Assembly: GCF_000648615.1 (NCBI RefSeq)
Contig: NZ_JFZC01000036.1
Location: forward strand, 1 to 52,233
Source of the DNA: Sporolactobacillus terrae DSM 11697
Lineage (GTDB): Bacteria > Bacillota > Bacilli > Bacillales > Sporolactobacillaceae
Reading direction: 5' to 3'
DNA: 52,233 nucleotides
Shown here: positions 39,396 to 49,564 of the stretch, in pieces
Layout of the letters: each line of letters opens with the position of its first letter
How positions within the stretch are numbered: the stretch's first letter is position 1
Notes under the pieces: model-generated
Told to the model about the DNA's origin: nothing
What the model saw: the letters and a program-made list of their open reading frames with translations, nothing else
Databases searched by the model: none
Made by a program: the position numbers and the translations under genes

Positions 39396-39893
39396 ATGGA
39401 AGTTACACCTTATTCAAATCAAAACCTGCCAAACGCTGGCAATCTCGGTCCCGCCGGCAACGTGGGAAATGTAGGGAATATGGGCAACATCAGTCCGGCA
39501 GCTGCACCAAAACCGGATTTCAAACCAGATTTCAAGCCGGATTTTAAACCGAGTTTTAAACCTGGATTTAAGCCGGCAGGAAAAGGGAAAGGAAAAGGTG
39601 CTTATCCGATGGCTGGTGCGCAGGCGGGAACTGCACCGGGAAAAACAATGGAAAATACACTGAATTGCCCGCCTACCTCGGGCGGAACGGTTTATGATCC
39701 GATGACGGTCAATGTTCAGCACATTTTCAAACCGGTTATTGTTCGACATATTCACCGTCTGCATACAGTTAGAAAAACGCACTATGTCTTTGAACATCAG
39801 CACTACTATCCGCACACAATGTCGGAAACCTGCGATGAAAAACACTACAATGTACAGTGCGGAAAACCATGTTTTCCTGCACCGCATTGCTGA
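39396..39893 (+). CDS. cotD: CotD-like spore coat protein with repeat-rich N-terminus
   Basis: A 165-residue protein. The C-terminal third (about 95-165: CPPTSGGTVYDPMTVNVQHIFKP, HIHRLHTVRKTHYVFEHQHYYPHT, closing GKPCFPAPHC) has the His/Cys/Tyr pattern of the inner-coat protein CotD. The N-terminal part is low complexity: GN-rich repeats (NAGNLGPAGNVGNVGNMGN), then six tandem KP(D/S/G)F tetrapeptides (about 38-62) and a Gly/Lys stretch. Such an extension is not in B. subtilis CotD (75 residues). ATG 39396 follows GAGGAGG, with a SigK-like -10 upstream and a strong terminator downstream, so it is monocistronic and probably made in the mother cell. Confidence 0.85.
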   Translation: MEVTPYSNQNLPNAGNLGPAGNVGNVGNMGNISPAAAPKPDFKPDFKPDFKPSFKPGFKPAGKGKGKGAYPMAGAQAGTAPGKTMENTLNCPPTSGGTVYDPMTVNVQHIFKPVIVRHIHRLHTVRKTHYVFEHQHYYPHTMSETCDEKHYNVQCGKPCFPAPHC

Positions 39894-39917
39894 TTGGAAG
39901 TTAGCTTCATCACGGAT

Positions 39918-39953
39918 AAAGCCTCTTGTACATCGTACAAGAGGCTTTTTTTT
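39918..39953 (+). terminator. Terminator of the cotD-like gene
   Basis: AAAGCCTCTTGTAC (39918-39931) pairs with GTACAAGAGGCTTT (39935-39948), followed by T. Confidence 0.92.
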
Positions 39954-40045
39954 GTACGCTGAGAACCATTCATGACCTTACTTGACGCAGCGACAGATCC
40001 GCCGTTATGAGGCAGCTGTTTTTTTTGTGGGCAGCGATTATTCGT

Positions 40046-40074
40046 TTGTGTTCTTTAGGCGCAGCATGTATTAT
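40046..40074 (+). promoter_or_regulatory. SigA-type promoter ahead of corA
   Basis: TTGTGT (40046-40051), 17 bp, TATTAT (40069-40074). It gives a leader of about 215 nt before corA that carries a short open frame. No known magnesium riboswitch pattern is visible in the leader. Confidence 0.55.
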
Positions 40075-40149
40075 AGAACGTGGCGGTACGTTGCTGCGCG
40101 GGAGTCGTGCAGCAAATTTTATTGTCTTGCCGAAGGAAGTGATTGTTCG

Positions 40150-40266
40150 ATGAGTTCTGATGGTTCGAGTCCAAAGCCTGATCCCGGTCATTGGCAGGAG
40201 GAAGTTTATATAGCATCAAATGCTCCCCGGGCAATCAGCATTCCCGGCGGACGGATAACTGTGTAG
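40150..40266 (+). CDS. Possible 38-residue leader ORF upstream of corA
   Basis: ATG 40150 is preceded by GAAGGAAG at a good distance. The product starts MSSDGSSPKPDPGHW and has no recognisable domain. It lies entirely in the predicted corA leader, ending 29 bp before corA, so it could be a regulatory peptide or chance. The frame is open further upstream to 39982 without a ribosome site. Confidence 0.35.
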   Translation: MSSDGSSPKPDPGHWQEEVYIASNAPRAISIPGGRITV

Positions 40267-40295
40267 GCTTCCTCTGAATTAAGAGGAGGTGCACC

Positions 40296-41237
40296 ATGAT
40301 TGATATTTACTTAACTGATGAACAAGATCGGCTCATTAAAAAAGATGAGCTGACCAAGGGCTGCTGGATCAATCTGACACGCCCGTCTGAATTTGAAATA
40401 CAAAAAGTGGTGGAGGGGACCGGAATTTCTTCCGATTTCATTCGTGACTCTTTGGACGATGACGAACGTTCCCGTATTGAAAAAGAGGATGATTCCATTC
40501 TGATCATCGTCGATTTCCCGGTGCTTATACAGGACGAATCGGATTCTGCGCCGTATGATACGATTCCACTCGGTATTATTGTTACCCCCTATTATTTCGT
40601 AACCGTCTGTTTGCAGAGCAATCCGATTATCGACGACTTCGTGAATAATCGGATCCGTAATTTTTTCACCTATAAAAAAACGCGATTCACCTTGCAGATT
40701 CTTTATGTGATCGCCCGCTATTATCTCAAGTATTTAAAGACGATTGATCGCAGAACGTCCATGATCGAGCGTGAACTGCATGAATCAATGCGAAATAAAG
40801 AACTCTTTGATCTACTTAGTCTGGAAAAAACGCTTGTCTATTTTACAACGTCGCTGAAATCGAACAATATTGTGATGGAGAAAATGACTAAACAGCGCTT
40901 CCTGCGTATGTATGAGGACGATCAGGATCTGCTTGAGGATGTGATCATCGAAATCAAGCAGGCAATTGAAATGTCGGAAGTGCACAGCAATATCTTGAGC
41001 GGTATGATGGATGCGTATGCTTCCGTGATTTCAAACAATGTGAACGTAGTCATGAAATTCCTGACCACTGTGACCATTGTACTTTCAATTCCAACGATGG
41101 TTGCGAGTTTCTGGGGAATGAATGTTTCCGGGATTCCTTGGGAACATGTGACACATGGTTTTTGGATTCCAATCACACTTGCGATCGGATTAGCTGGTAT
41201 CACTGCGCTGTTCTTCTGGAAGAAGAAGTATTTTTGA
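40296..41237 (+). CDS. corA: CorA-family magnesium/cobalt transporter
   Basis: A 313-residue pentameric divalent-cation channel. A long cytosolic funnel domain (about 1-250, helical from LQILYVIARYYLKYLKTIDRR onward) leads into two C-terminal transmembrane helices. The first ends in the GMN selectivity motif at 274-276 (FWGMNVSGIPWEH) and the second closes with a basic KKKYF tail. ATG 40296 follows AAGAGGAGG, part of which can pair with CCTCT just upstream. Ion choice (Mg, Co, Ni) cannot be told from sequence. Confidence 0.93.
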   Translation: MIDIYLTDEQDRLIKKDELTKGCWINLTRPSEFEIQKVVEGTGISSDFIRDSLDDDERSRIEKEDDSILIIVDFPVLIQDESDSAPYDTIPLGIIVTPYYFVTVCLQSNPIIDDFVNNRIRNFFTYKKTRFTLQILYVIARYYLKYLKTIDRRTSMIERELHESMRNKELFDLLSLEKTLVYFTTSLKSNNIVMEKMTKQRFLRMYEDDQDLLEDVIIEIKQAIEMSEVHSNILSGMMDAYASVISNNVNVVMKFLTTVTIVLSIPTMVASFWGMNVSGIPWEHVTHGFWIPITLAIGLAGITALFFWKKKYF

Positions 41238-41288
41238 GCGGTTTTGCAAAACCAGCACTTTACAAATGAGGATAACAGGAAATATTTC

Positions 41289-41329
41289 GAGGGTGTCTCA
41301 AAAGTCCGATGACGGTGAGGCACCCTCGT
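41289..41329 (+). terminator. Inverted repeat downstream of corA (possible terminator)
   Basis: CGAGGGTGTCTC pairs with GAGGCACCCTCG across a 17-nt loop. No T run follows, so termination is uncertain; similar ends occur in some insertion sequences. Confidence 0.5.
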
Positions 41330-41507
41330 GTTGTAACAACGCCAATATAGCGTAAAAAAATACCGATAGAAAGCGCTAATCATTTTTATAGAGGGGCCCC
41401 AGTTGCGAAAAAGCGCTCGGCCCGCGTTCAATGGATCATTGTTCAAAAAATTCTCACGAAAAACGACAAAAAACGACTTTGTAAGCGTAGTCATTTTATC
41501 ATTTCGT

Positions 41508-41516
41508 TGCTATACT
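41508..41516 (+). promoter_or_regulatory. Extended -10 promoter of rpoN
   Basis: TGCTATACT at 41508-41516, about 25 bp before the gene start, with no clear -35. Confidence 0.5.
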
Positions 41517-41538
41517 ATTACTAAAGGGGGTGAGCGGG

Positions 41539-42846
41539 ATGGGATTAGCACTTGTTCAAAGGCAAGCGTTAAAGTTAAAAATGACGCCGGCCCTATATCA
41601 ATCCGTGGCCGTTCTGCAGTGTAATAATGAGGAACTTACACATTTAATTCGTGAAAAGGCACTGGAAAATCCGCTTTTGAACGTCGCAGATTCGGATCTT
41701 CATCGTGATGATCTTTTTTCATTCAAGGGAGCGAAAAGTACGTCTGATGTCATTGCAGAGACACAAGCACAAACGATTGATTTTCGCGAGCGGTTACACC
41801 GCGAGCTCCATCAGATGCGTCTGGAGCCTTGCTGTATTGAAGCAACCGATCTGTTGATCGATTCGCTGAATGACAACGGCTATCTTGATGAAGCGCCTGA
41901 TGCGATTCTCGACCCGTTTGCAAAGGGTGATGTCGATCCGCAGCAAGCCTTGGCGCTGCTTCAGTCGTTGGATCCCGCCGGTGTTGGTGCCCGCTCACTC
42001 ATTGAATGTCTGTGTTTGCAGCTCCGACGTCTTGAATCGCGCAGCCCGCTCGCAGAAACGCTTTTAACGGATTACAGAGACTGTTTTCTGAGCGGAGACT
42101 GGTCCGAACTTGCCGAGCAGATGGATGTAACAAAGGATGAAATTAACGCAGCGGTTGCGCAAATTCGTAGACTGAATCCGAATCCGGTTGCCGCGATTCA
42201 AGAGGATCCGCCGCAGTATATCATTCCTGATGTCACGATCGTGCAAAAAGGTGATCGGCTTGTCTGTGAGCTTGAGGATCAGTATTTGCCGACCGTTTCG
42301 ATCAATAATGATGATTATCAAATGTACCTGCAGGCATCGGATAAAGAAACAAAACGCTACCTGCGGGAAAAGATGGAAGAAGCGGACGCACTGATCTCGG
42401 GATTATCCAGAAGAAAACAAACCATGATGCAGCTCGCCGAATTGGTGATGCAGCGTCAGGAGGCCTATTTCAGTACTGGAGAACGCACGTCGCTGCGGCC
42501 GTTCACCATGAAACAAGCGGCGGAACAGTTGGCTGTTCATGAATCGACGATCAGTCGTGCGGCAGCGGGAAAATACGTTCAAACGAATCATGGTATTGTG
42601 CCGATGAGGCAGTTCTTCATTCGAGCCGTCGGAAAAAATCAAACCGCGTTGTCCGCTTATCAAATTCAAGATGAAATCAAAAAGTTGATTAATCAGGAAG
42701 ACCCGAGAAGACCGTTGTCGGATCAAATCATTGCCGGCATTCTTGGACAGTCGGGCATCAAGTGTTCCCGAAGAGCCGTAGCTAAGTATCGGCAACGGTG
42801 CGGCATTGGCTCAACAATTGAGCGCCGCGCGGTCGCACGCGCTTGA
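41539..42846 (+). CDS. rpoN: RNA polymerase sigma-54 factor (SigL)
   Basis: A 435-residue alternative sigma factor needing enhancer-binding ATPases. Region I is Gln/Leu-rich (RQALKLKMTPALYQSVAVLQ and EKALENPLL). The core-binding domain includes LLIDSLNDNGYLDE and SLDPAGVGARSLIECLCLQL. The helix-turn-helix for -12 is MKQAAEQLAVHESTISRAAAGKYVQT. The RpoN box near the C-terminus, RRAVAKYRQRCGI, reads the -24 element and keeps the canonical RRxVAKYR. ATG 41539 follows GGGGGTG; GTG 41530 lies within it. In B. subtilis SigL controls levanase and amino-acid catabolism; no enhancer-binding protein is in this window. Confidence 0.95.
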   Translation: MGLALVQRQALKLKMTPALYQSVAVLQCNNEELTHLIREKALENPLLNVADSDLHRDDLFSFKGAKSTSDVIAETQAQTIDFRERLHRELHQMRLEPCCIEATDLLIDSLNDNGYLDEAPDAILDPFAKGDVDPQQALALLQSLDPAGVGARSLIECLCLQLRRLESRSPLAETLLTDYRDCFLSGDWSELAEQMDVTKDEINAAVAQIRRLNPNPVAAIQEDPPQYIIPDVTIVQKGDRLVCELEDQYLPTVSINNDDYQMYLQASDKETKRYLREKMEEADALISGLSRRKQTMMQLAELVMQRQEAYFSTGERTSLRPFTMKQAAEQLAVHESTISRAAAGKYVQTNHGIVPMRQFFIRAVGKNQTALSAYQIQDEIKKLINQEDPRRPLSDQIIAGILGQSGIKCSRRAVAKYRQRCGIGSTIERRAVARA

Positions 42847-42882
42847 TTTTCATATAAGGGACAGTAAATGTCCCGAGAGCGG

Positions 42883-42912
42883 ATTGCTGTAAATGCTTAC
42901 AGCATCTTTTTT
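42883..42912 (+). terminator. Terminator of rpoN
   Basis: GCTGTAA (42886-42892) pairs with TTACAGC (42897-42903), then ATC and eight T. Confidence 0.85.
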
Positions 42913-43124
42913 TTGTTTTCTTTTGTCGAAACGGGGTATAATTTAGTTGGGCGATCAGGCACTGAGCGATGCAAAGGGAACGGCAGACAACGAATGTAAA
43001 TGTATCATTTTTCGTAATTTACAGACTTTTAACCGCTGGAAAAAACGCATAAGATCAACTTTTTAGTTAATGTGACAATTATGCGTCAATGGAAAGTCTA
43101 TACAAAACATTTACATGATTATGC

Positions 43125-43153
43125 TTGTAAACGTAGGCAAAAGTTGTTATCAT
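43125..43153 (+). promoter_or_regulatory. Promoter of the cggR-gapA operon
   Basis: TTGTAA (43125-43130), 17 bp, TATCAT (43148-43153). The -35 forms the right arm of an inverted repeat TTTACA...TGTAAA starting near 43110, which might add another regulator. No gene is visible between rpoN and cggR. Confidence 0.65.
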
Positions 43154-43168
43154 GTTACTTGGAGCAGA

Positions 43169-43204
43169 TGGGACATAAAATGACTGTGTGGGACATTTTG
43201 AGAC
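43169..43204 (+). promoter_or_regulatory. CggR operator
   Basis: TGGGAC-N6-TGAC-N4-TGGGAC-N6-AGAC (43169-43204) reproduces the B. subtilis CggR operator layout CGGGACN6TGTCN4CGGGACN6TGTC, spacing included. It sits between the promoter and cggR, so CggR blocks elongating polymerase and fructose-1,6-bisphosphate relieves it. Confidence 0.88.
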
Positions 43205-43231
43205 CTGTATCGGTCGATCGAGGGGGACGCT

Positions 43232-44266
43232 GTGGAACATTTGCTTGATCTTCAGAAAAGGCTGATCCCCGATGTCTTAGACATTATGTCCAGTCGCTAC
43301 CGTATTCTTCAATCATTGCATTTTCTGCAACCGATCGGCAGGCGCAGTTTGTCAACCCATTTGGGGATGACGGAACGCGTTTTGCGCGGGGAAGTCACCT
43401 TTCTAAGTCAACAAGGGCTGATCCATATGGCGTCAAGCGGCATGCATCTGACGGAAAACGGAGAAGCCATTGTTAAAGATTTGGGAACCGTGATGAAGAA
43501 CATATCAGGGCTGAGGAATATGGAAAAGCAATTGGAAGAAGTTCTCGGCGTTTCTAAAGTTGTCATTGTCTCTGGCGACAGTGATCAGTACGCGACAGTC
43601 AAGAATGAGATGGGGCTGGCCTGCGTCAAGGAAATTGAACGCGCACTGGGTGCGGTGAATGTGATCGCCGTGACCGGGGGCTCCACGCTCGCGGCTGCTG
43701 CGGAAATGATGCGCCCGCTCAGAAAAGCGCATCAAGATCTTCTGTTTGTGTCAGCAAGAGGCGGTCTTGGCGAAAAGGTCGAAAATCAAGCGAACACGAT
43801 CTGCGCTAAAATGGCGGAAAAAGCCGAAGGGCGCTATCATCTGCTCCACGTTCCCGATCAGCTCAGTGACGAGTCCTATCACAGCTTGATGGAAGAGCCC
43901 AGTATTCACCGGGTCATGCAGCTGATTCATCGTGCGACCATTATCGTGCACGGCATTGGTGATGCGAAAACGATGGCGATCCGCAGGCATTCCGGTGAAG
44001 AGATTCTCAAAAGAGTTGACACGGAACATGCTGTGGCCGAGGCTTTTGGCTATTTCTTTGATCAGACAGGCCGCGTGATCCACAAGGTACAAACCATTGG
44101 GCTCCAATGGGAAGACCTTTTCGGCGCGCAATCGGTGATTGCCGTGGCCGGGGGCAAGTCTAAGGCTGAGGCTATTCAGGCTTACTTCAAGAAAGGCCCG
44201 GATTCCGTGCTTATCACGGATGAAGGCGCTGCACAAGAGATTTTACAAAATTTCCAAACCATTTAG
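43232..44266 (+). CDS. cggR: Central glycolytic genes regulator CggR
   Basis: A 344-residue SorC/DeoR-family repressor. The N-terminal winged helix (about 20-75: IGRRSLSTHLGMTERVLRGEVTFLSQQGLI) binds the operator just upstream. The C-terminal sugar-binding domain (about 95-340) has VSGDSDQYATVKNEMG, AVTGGSTLAAAAEMM and AVAGGKSKAEAIQAYF, the last for phosphosugar effectors such as fructose-1,6-bisphosphate. GTG 43232 follows GAGGGGG. First gene of the glycolytic operon, 15 bp ahead of gapA. Confidence 0.96.
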   Translation: MEHLLDLQKRLIPDVLDIMSSRYRILQSLHFLQPIGRRSLSTHLGMTERVLRGEVTFLSQQGLIHMASSGMHLTENGEAIVKDLGTVMKNISGLRNMEKQLEEVLGVSKVVIVSGDSDQYATVKNEMGLACVKEIERALGAVNVIAVTGGSTLAAAAEMMRPLRKAHQDLLFVSARGGLGEKVENQANTICAKMAEKAEGRYHLLHVPDQLSDESYHSLMEEPSIHRVMQLIHRATIIVHGIGDAKTMAIRRHSGEEILKRVDTEHAVAEAFGYFFDQTGRVIHKVQTIGLQWEDLFGAQSVIAVAGGKSKAEAIQAYFKKGPDSVLITDEGAAQEILQNFQTI

Positions 44267-45289
<1,023 letters not shown>

Positions 45290-45321
45290 TCATTACCTAA
45301 CTTTTTGAATAGAACTTGAAT

Positions 45322-45352
45322 AGCGGAAACCCTAGTTGTTTCCGCTTTTTTT
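45322..45352 (+). terminator. Terminator between gapA and pgk
   Basis: AGCGGAAAC (45322-45330) pairs with GTTTCCGCT (45338-45346) and runs into T. It separates cggR-gapA from pgk-tpiA-eno, by partial readthrough or a separate promoter. Confidence 0.88.
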
Positions 45353-45433
45353 ACGAATACTGTTCTTGTCGGCGGAGATTTGGACTGCAGCCTTATCTTG
45401 CTGCTGATGAAATATTGGAAAGAAGGTCTGGGC

Positions 45434-46621
45434 ATGGCAAAGAAAACCATTAAAGACATTGATGTTAAAGGCAAAAAAGTTTTCTGCCGCGTTGACTTTA
45501 ATGTTCCGCTGAGCGGCACGACGGTAACGGATGATACACGTATTCGTGCAGCACTCCCTACCATCAACTACTTGATCGAAAATGGTGCAAAAGTCATTTT
45601 GGCTTCCCACCTCGGCCGTCCTACGGCTGAAGACAAGGATTCCTTCAAAATGGATCCTGTTGCAAAACGCTTGAGCGAACTGCTCGGCAAACCGGTTGCA
45701 AAAACCGATCAGGTTGTCGGACCTGAAGTTGATGCAGCTGTTGCAAAACTGAATGACGGCGACGTACTGCTTCTTGAAAACGTTCGTTTTGAAAAAGGCG
45801 AAAAGAAGAACGATCCTGAACTCGCAAAAGCATTTGCAGCACTTGCTGACGTTTACGTCAACGATGCATTCGGATCGGCACACCGTGCCCATGCGTCAAC
45901 CGCAGGCATTGCTGAATATCTTCCTGCCGTTGCAGGCTTCCTGCTCGAAAAGGAATTGAAAATTCTCGGTGCTTCTCTTGAAAATCCGAAACACCCGTTC
46001 ACAGCCATCATCGGCGGTGCGAAAGTTACCGATAAGATCGGCGTTATCGAAAATCTGCTTGATAAAGTCGACACATTGATCGTCGGCGGCGGACTTTCTT
46101 ACACGTTCGTAAAAGCTCAAGGCTATGAAATCGGTAAATCTTTGCTTGACAAAGACAAGCTTGATCTCGCTAAGAAGTTCTTGGCTTTGGCTAAAGAAAA
46201 AGGCGTTAATTTCTTGACACCTATTGATACGGTCATCGCTGATGAATTCTCCGAAACAGCTAACAAAGACGTTGTCGACATCGACAAAATGCCTGAAGGC
46301 TGGCTCGGCGTTGACATCGGACCGAAGACGGTTGCACTGTATGCAGATGCAATCAAAAAGTCCAAAGTCGTTGTTTGGAACGGACCAATGGGTATCTTCG
46401 AAATGGAACCTTATGCCAAGGGTACGGAAGCTGTTGCAAAAGCACTGGCCGACGCAACCGACGCAACGACAATCATCGGCGGCGGCGATTCCGCAGCTGC
46501 TGTTGAAAAGTTCCACCTTGCAGACAAAATGACGCATATTTCAACCGGCGGCGGTGCTTCGCTTGAACTGATGGAAGGCAAAGTACTTCCAGGCGTTGCT
46601 GCTCTTGATGACGCTGAATAA
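45434..46621 (+). CDS. pgk: Phosphoglycerate kinase
   Basis: A 395-residue two-domain kinase making ATP from 1,3-bisphosphoglycerate. The signature start [15 protein letters not shown] and ASHLGRPT mark the substrate domain. [16 protein letters not shown] and [10 protein letters not shown] follow, and [12 protein letters not shown] is the nucleotide-binding end. ATG 45434 follows AGAAGG; the frame extends to 45380 without a ribosome site. tpiA follows 47 bp downstream. Confidence 0.98.
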   Translation: MAKKTIKDIDVKGKKVFCRVDFNVPLSGTTVTDDTRIRAALPTINYLIENGAKVILASHLGRPTAEDKDSFKMDPVAKRLSELLGKPVAKTDQVVGPEVDAAVAKLNDGDVLLLENVRFEKGEKKNDPELAKAFAALADVYVNDAFGSAHRAHASTAGIAEYLPAVAGFLLEKELKILGASLENPKHPFTAIIGGAKVTDKIGVIENLLDKVDTLIVGGGLSYTFVKAQGYEIGKSLLDKDKLDLAKKFLALAKEKGVNFLTPIDTVIADEFSETANKDVVDIDKMPEGWLGVDIGPKTVALYADAIKKSKVVVWNGPMGIFEMEPYAKGTEAVAKALADATDATTIIGGGDSAAAVEKFHLADKMTHISTGGGASLELMEGKVLPGVAALDDAE

Positions 46622-46668
46622 TCTGCAAGACCTATGAATGAACCGCAAGAAAGGGAAGGTGTCTTATT

Positions 46669-47430
46669 ATGTCACGTAAACCGATTATTGCCGGAAACTG
46701 GAAAATGAACAAAACAGTTAAGGAAGCACACGAATTTGTTGAAGCAGTTAAGGACAAAGTCCCTTCTGCTGATCTCGTTGATTCCGTTGTTGCTGCTCCT
46801 TTCCTTGCTCTTGACCGTCTCGTTGCAGACGCAAAGGGTTCGGACCTGAAGATCAGTGCTGAAAACGTTCATTTTGAAAACTCCGGTGCTTTCACCGGAG
46901 AAGTCAGCCCGGTTATGCTCGAAGATCTAGGCGTTCAATACGCAATCATCGGCCACTCTGAACGCAGAGCGATGTTTGCTGAAACGGATGAAACCGTAAA
47001 TAAAAAGGTGCTCGCATCATTTGCCCATCACCTGATTCCGATCGTCTGCGTTGGTGAAACGCTTGATGAACGTGAAGGCGGCAAATGGCAATCTGTTGTC
47101 AAAAACCAAGTAACTAAAGCATTTGCAGGTGTTCCAAGTGACCAAGCTGCAGACGTTGTTGTTGCTTATGAACCAATTTGGGCGATCGGCACCGGCAAAT
47201 CTGCTTCTTCAGATGATGCAAATGAAGTTTGCGCGTATATCCGCAAAACAGTTGCTGATCTGTATGACGAAACAGTCGCTGCTAAAGTACGTATTCAATA
47301 CGGCGGTAGTGTAAAACCGGCGACGATTGGCGATCTGCTCGCTCAATCGGATATCGACGGTGCACTGGTTGGCGGCGCAAGCCTTCAACCTGAATCATTC
47401 CTTGCTCTGCTTGACGCAGTAAAAGGCTAA
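46669..47430 (+). CDS. tpiA: Triose-phosphate isomerase
   Basis: A 253-residue TIM barrel interconverting dihydroxyacetone phosphate and glyceraldehyde-3-phosphate. Lysine motif AGNWKMNKT near the start, catalytic His in IIGHSERR, catalytic Glu and the flexible loop in [14 protein letters not shown], phosphate site GGSVKP and GGASL. ATG 46669 follows GGGAAGG. In B. subtilis pgm (gpmI) comes next; here only 112 bp separate it from eno. Confidence 0.98.
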   Translation: MSRKPIIAGNWKMNKTVKEAHEFVEAVKDKVPSADLVDSVVAAPFLALDRLVADAKGSDLKISAENVHFENSGAFTGEVSPVMLEDLGVQYAIIGHSERRAMFAETDETVNKKVLASFAHHLIPIVCVGETLDEREGGKWQSVVKNQVTKAFAGVPSDQAADVVVAYEPIWAIGTGKSASSDDANEVCAYIRKTVADLYDETVAAKVRIQYGGSVKPATIGDLLAQSDIDGALVGGASLQPESFLALLDAVKG

Positions 47431-47542
47431 TTTTTGCAAAGAATAAGATTGAAACGGTGCGGACCGTTCGTTATTGTCCGGAGATAGCGCTCGATTCACA
47501 CCATTTTGGATCAATTTATATGATGATAAGGAGAGATCATGA

Positions 47543-48826
<1,284 letters not shown>

Positions 48827-48840
48827 TTCAGCTTTATTTA

Positions 48841-48874
48841 AAACCCTCGCTGGACGCGTCAGCGAGGGTTTTTT
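48841..48874 (+). terminator. Terminator of the glycolytic operon
   Basis: AAACCCTCGCTG (48841-48852) pairs with CAGCGAGGGTT (48860-48870), followed by T. Confidence 0.92.
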
Positions 48875-48899
48875 GTGCACTTTAATAAGAGAGAACGTC

Positions 48900-49260
48900 T
48901 GATAAGCCATAAAGAGGAACTTTCCTGATTGTAAAGGAGCTTTCTTGAAGGAACTTTCCTAAAGGAACTTTCCTAAAGGAACTTTCGCTAAGTGCGCATA
49001 CATCCTGTATGCAACGCGAAAGCCATCACGTCCTGTGAAAGTACGTCCTGTATGCAACGCGAAAGCCATCACATCCTGTGAAAGTACGTCCTGTATGCAA
49101 CGGCGAAAGTCATGATATCCTGCGCGCAACGCAGAAGTCACGAAAGTGCTCTGGTGCCAGCGGGATCAGCGAGCCAAGGAAGCCCCCACAGAGTCCTGCC
49201 TGGCTGAGAAGGCTCACGGTGCACCCGCGGCAAGCGAGCAATCGGAGCGTAGTATAAATC
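48900..49260 (+). repeat. Composite intergenic repeat, copy E
   Basis: Five AAAGGAACTTTC-type units (about 48910-48990) precede GCATACATCCTGTATGC (48996-49012). TCACGTCCTGTGA (49026-49038) and TCACATCCTGTGA (49069-49081) follow, linked by GTATGCAACGCGAAAG. A diverged GC block (about 49145-49255) ends with CACCCGCGGCAAGCGAGCAA. No coding evidence; orientation matches the flanking genes. Confidence 0.8.
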
Positions 49261-49421
49261 CAACACCCTTTTGAGACGCCCTCTTTTCTTATCATTCATT
49301 CCTTTTAATTGATGAATGATGCATGAATACCAATGATGTGAGGGATTCTTTAGATATCGAATGGTTTCAGTAGCGCTAATCAAACATTTCTTAACAATTT
49401 GTGATGATTGAAATTAGAACC

Positions 49422-49450
49422 TTTACATAGGACCAGGTACCATGTAGAAT
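49422..49450 (+). promoter_or_regulatory. SigA-type promoter of the permease gene
   Basis: TTTACA (49422-49427), 17 bp, TAGAAT (49445-49450), both 5 of 6. A leader of about 105 nt follows. The stretch 49260-49420 holds nothing else recognisable. Confidence 0.65.
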
Positions 49451-49564
49451 GGTTTTTACAACGCGTGGGGAATAAAGAGAGATAGAAAATAAATAATCAG
49501 AAAACAGAGATAATAGCTTCCCACGATCGTTGATTATTAAGGATGTACAGAAGGAGTTTTTGGC

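Noticed and set aside
40075-40295. Magnesium riboswitch in the corA leader
   Set aside because: None of the conserved M-box sequence blocks can be seen and there is no leader terminator.
47495-47524. TTCACA-N18-TATGAT as an eno promoter
   Set aside because: The -10 ends only a few bases before the ribosome site, so the transcript would start at or inside it.
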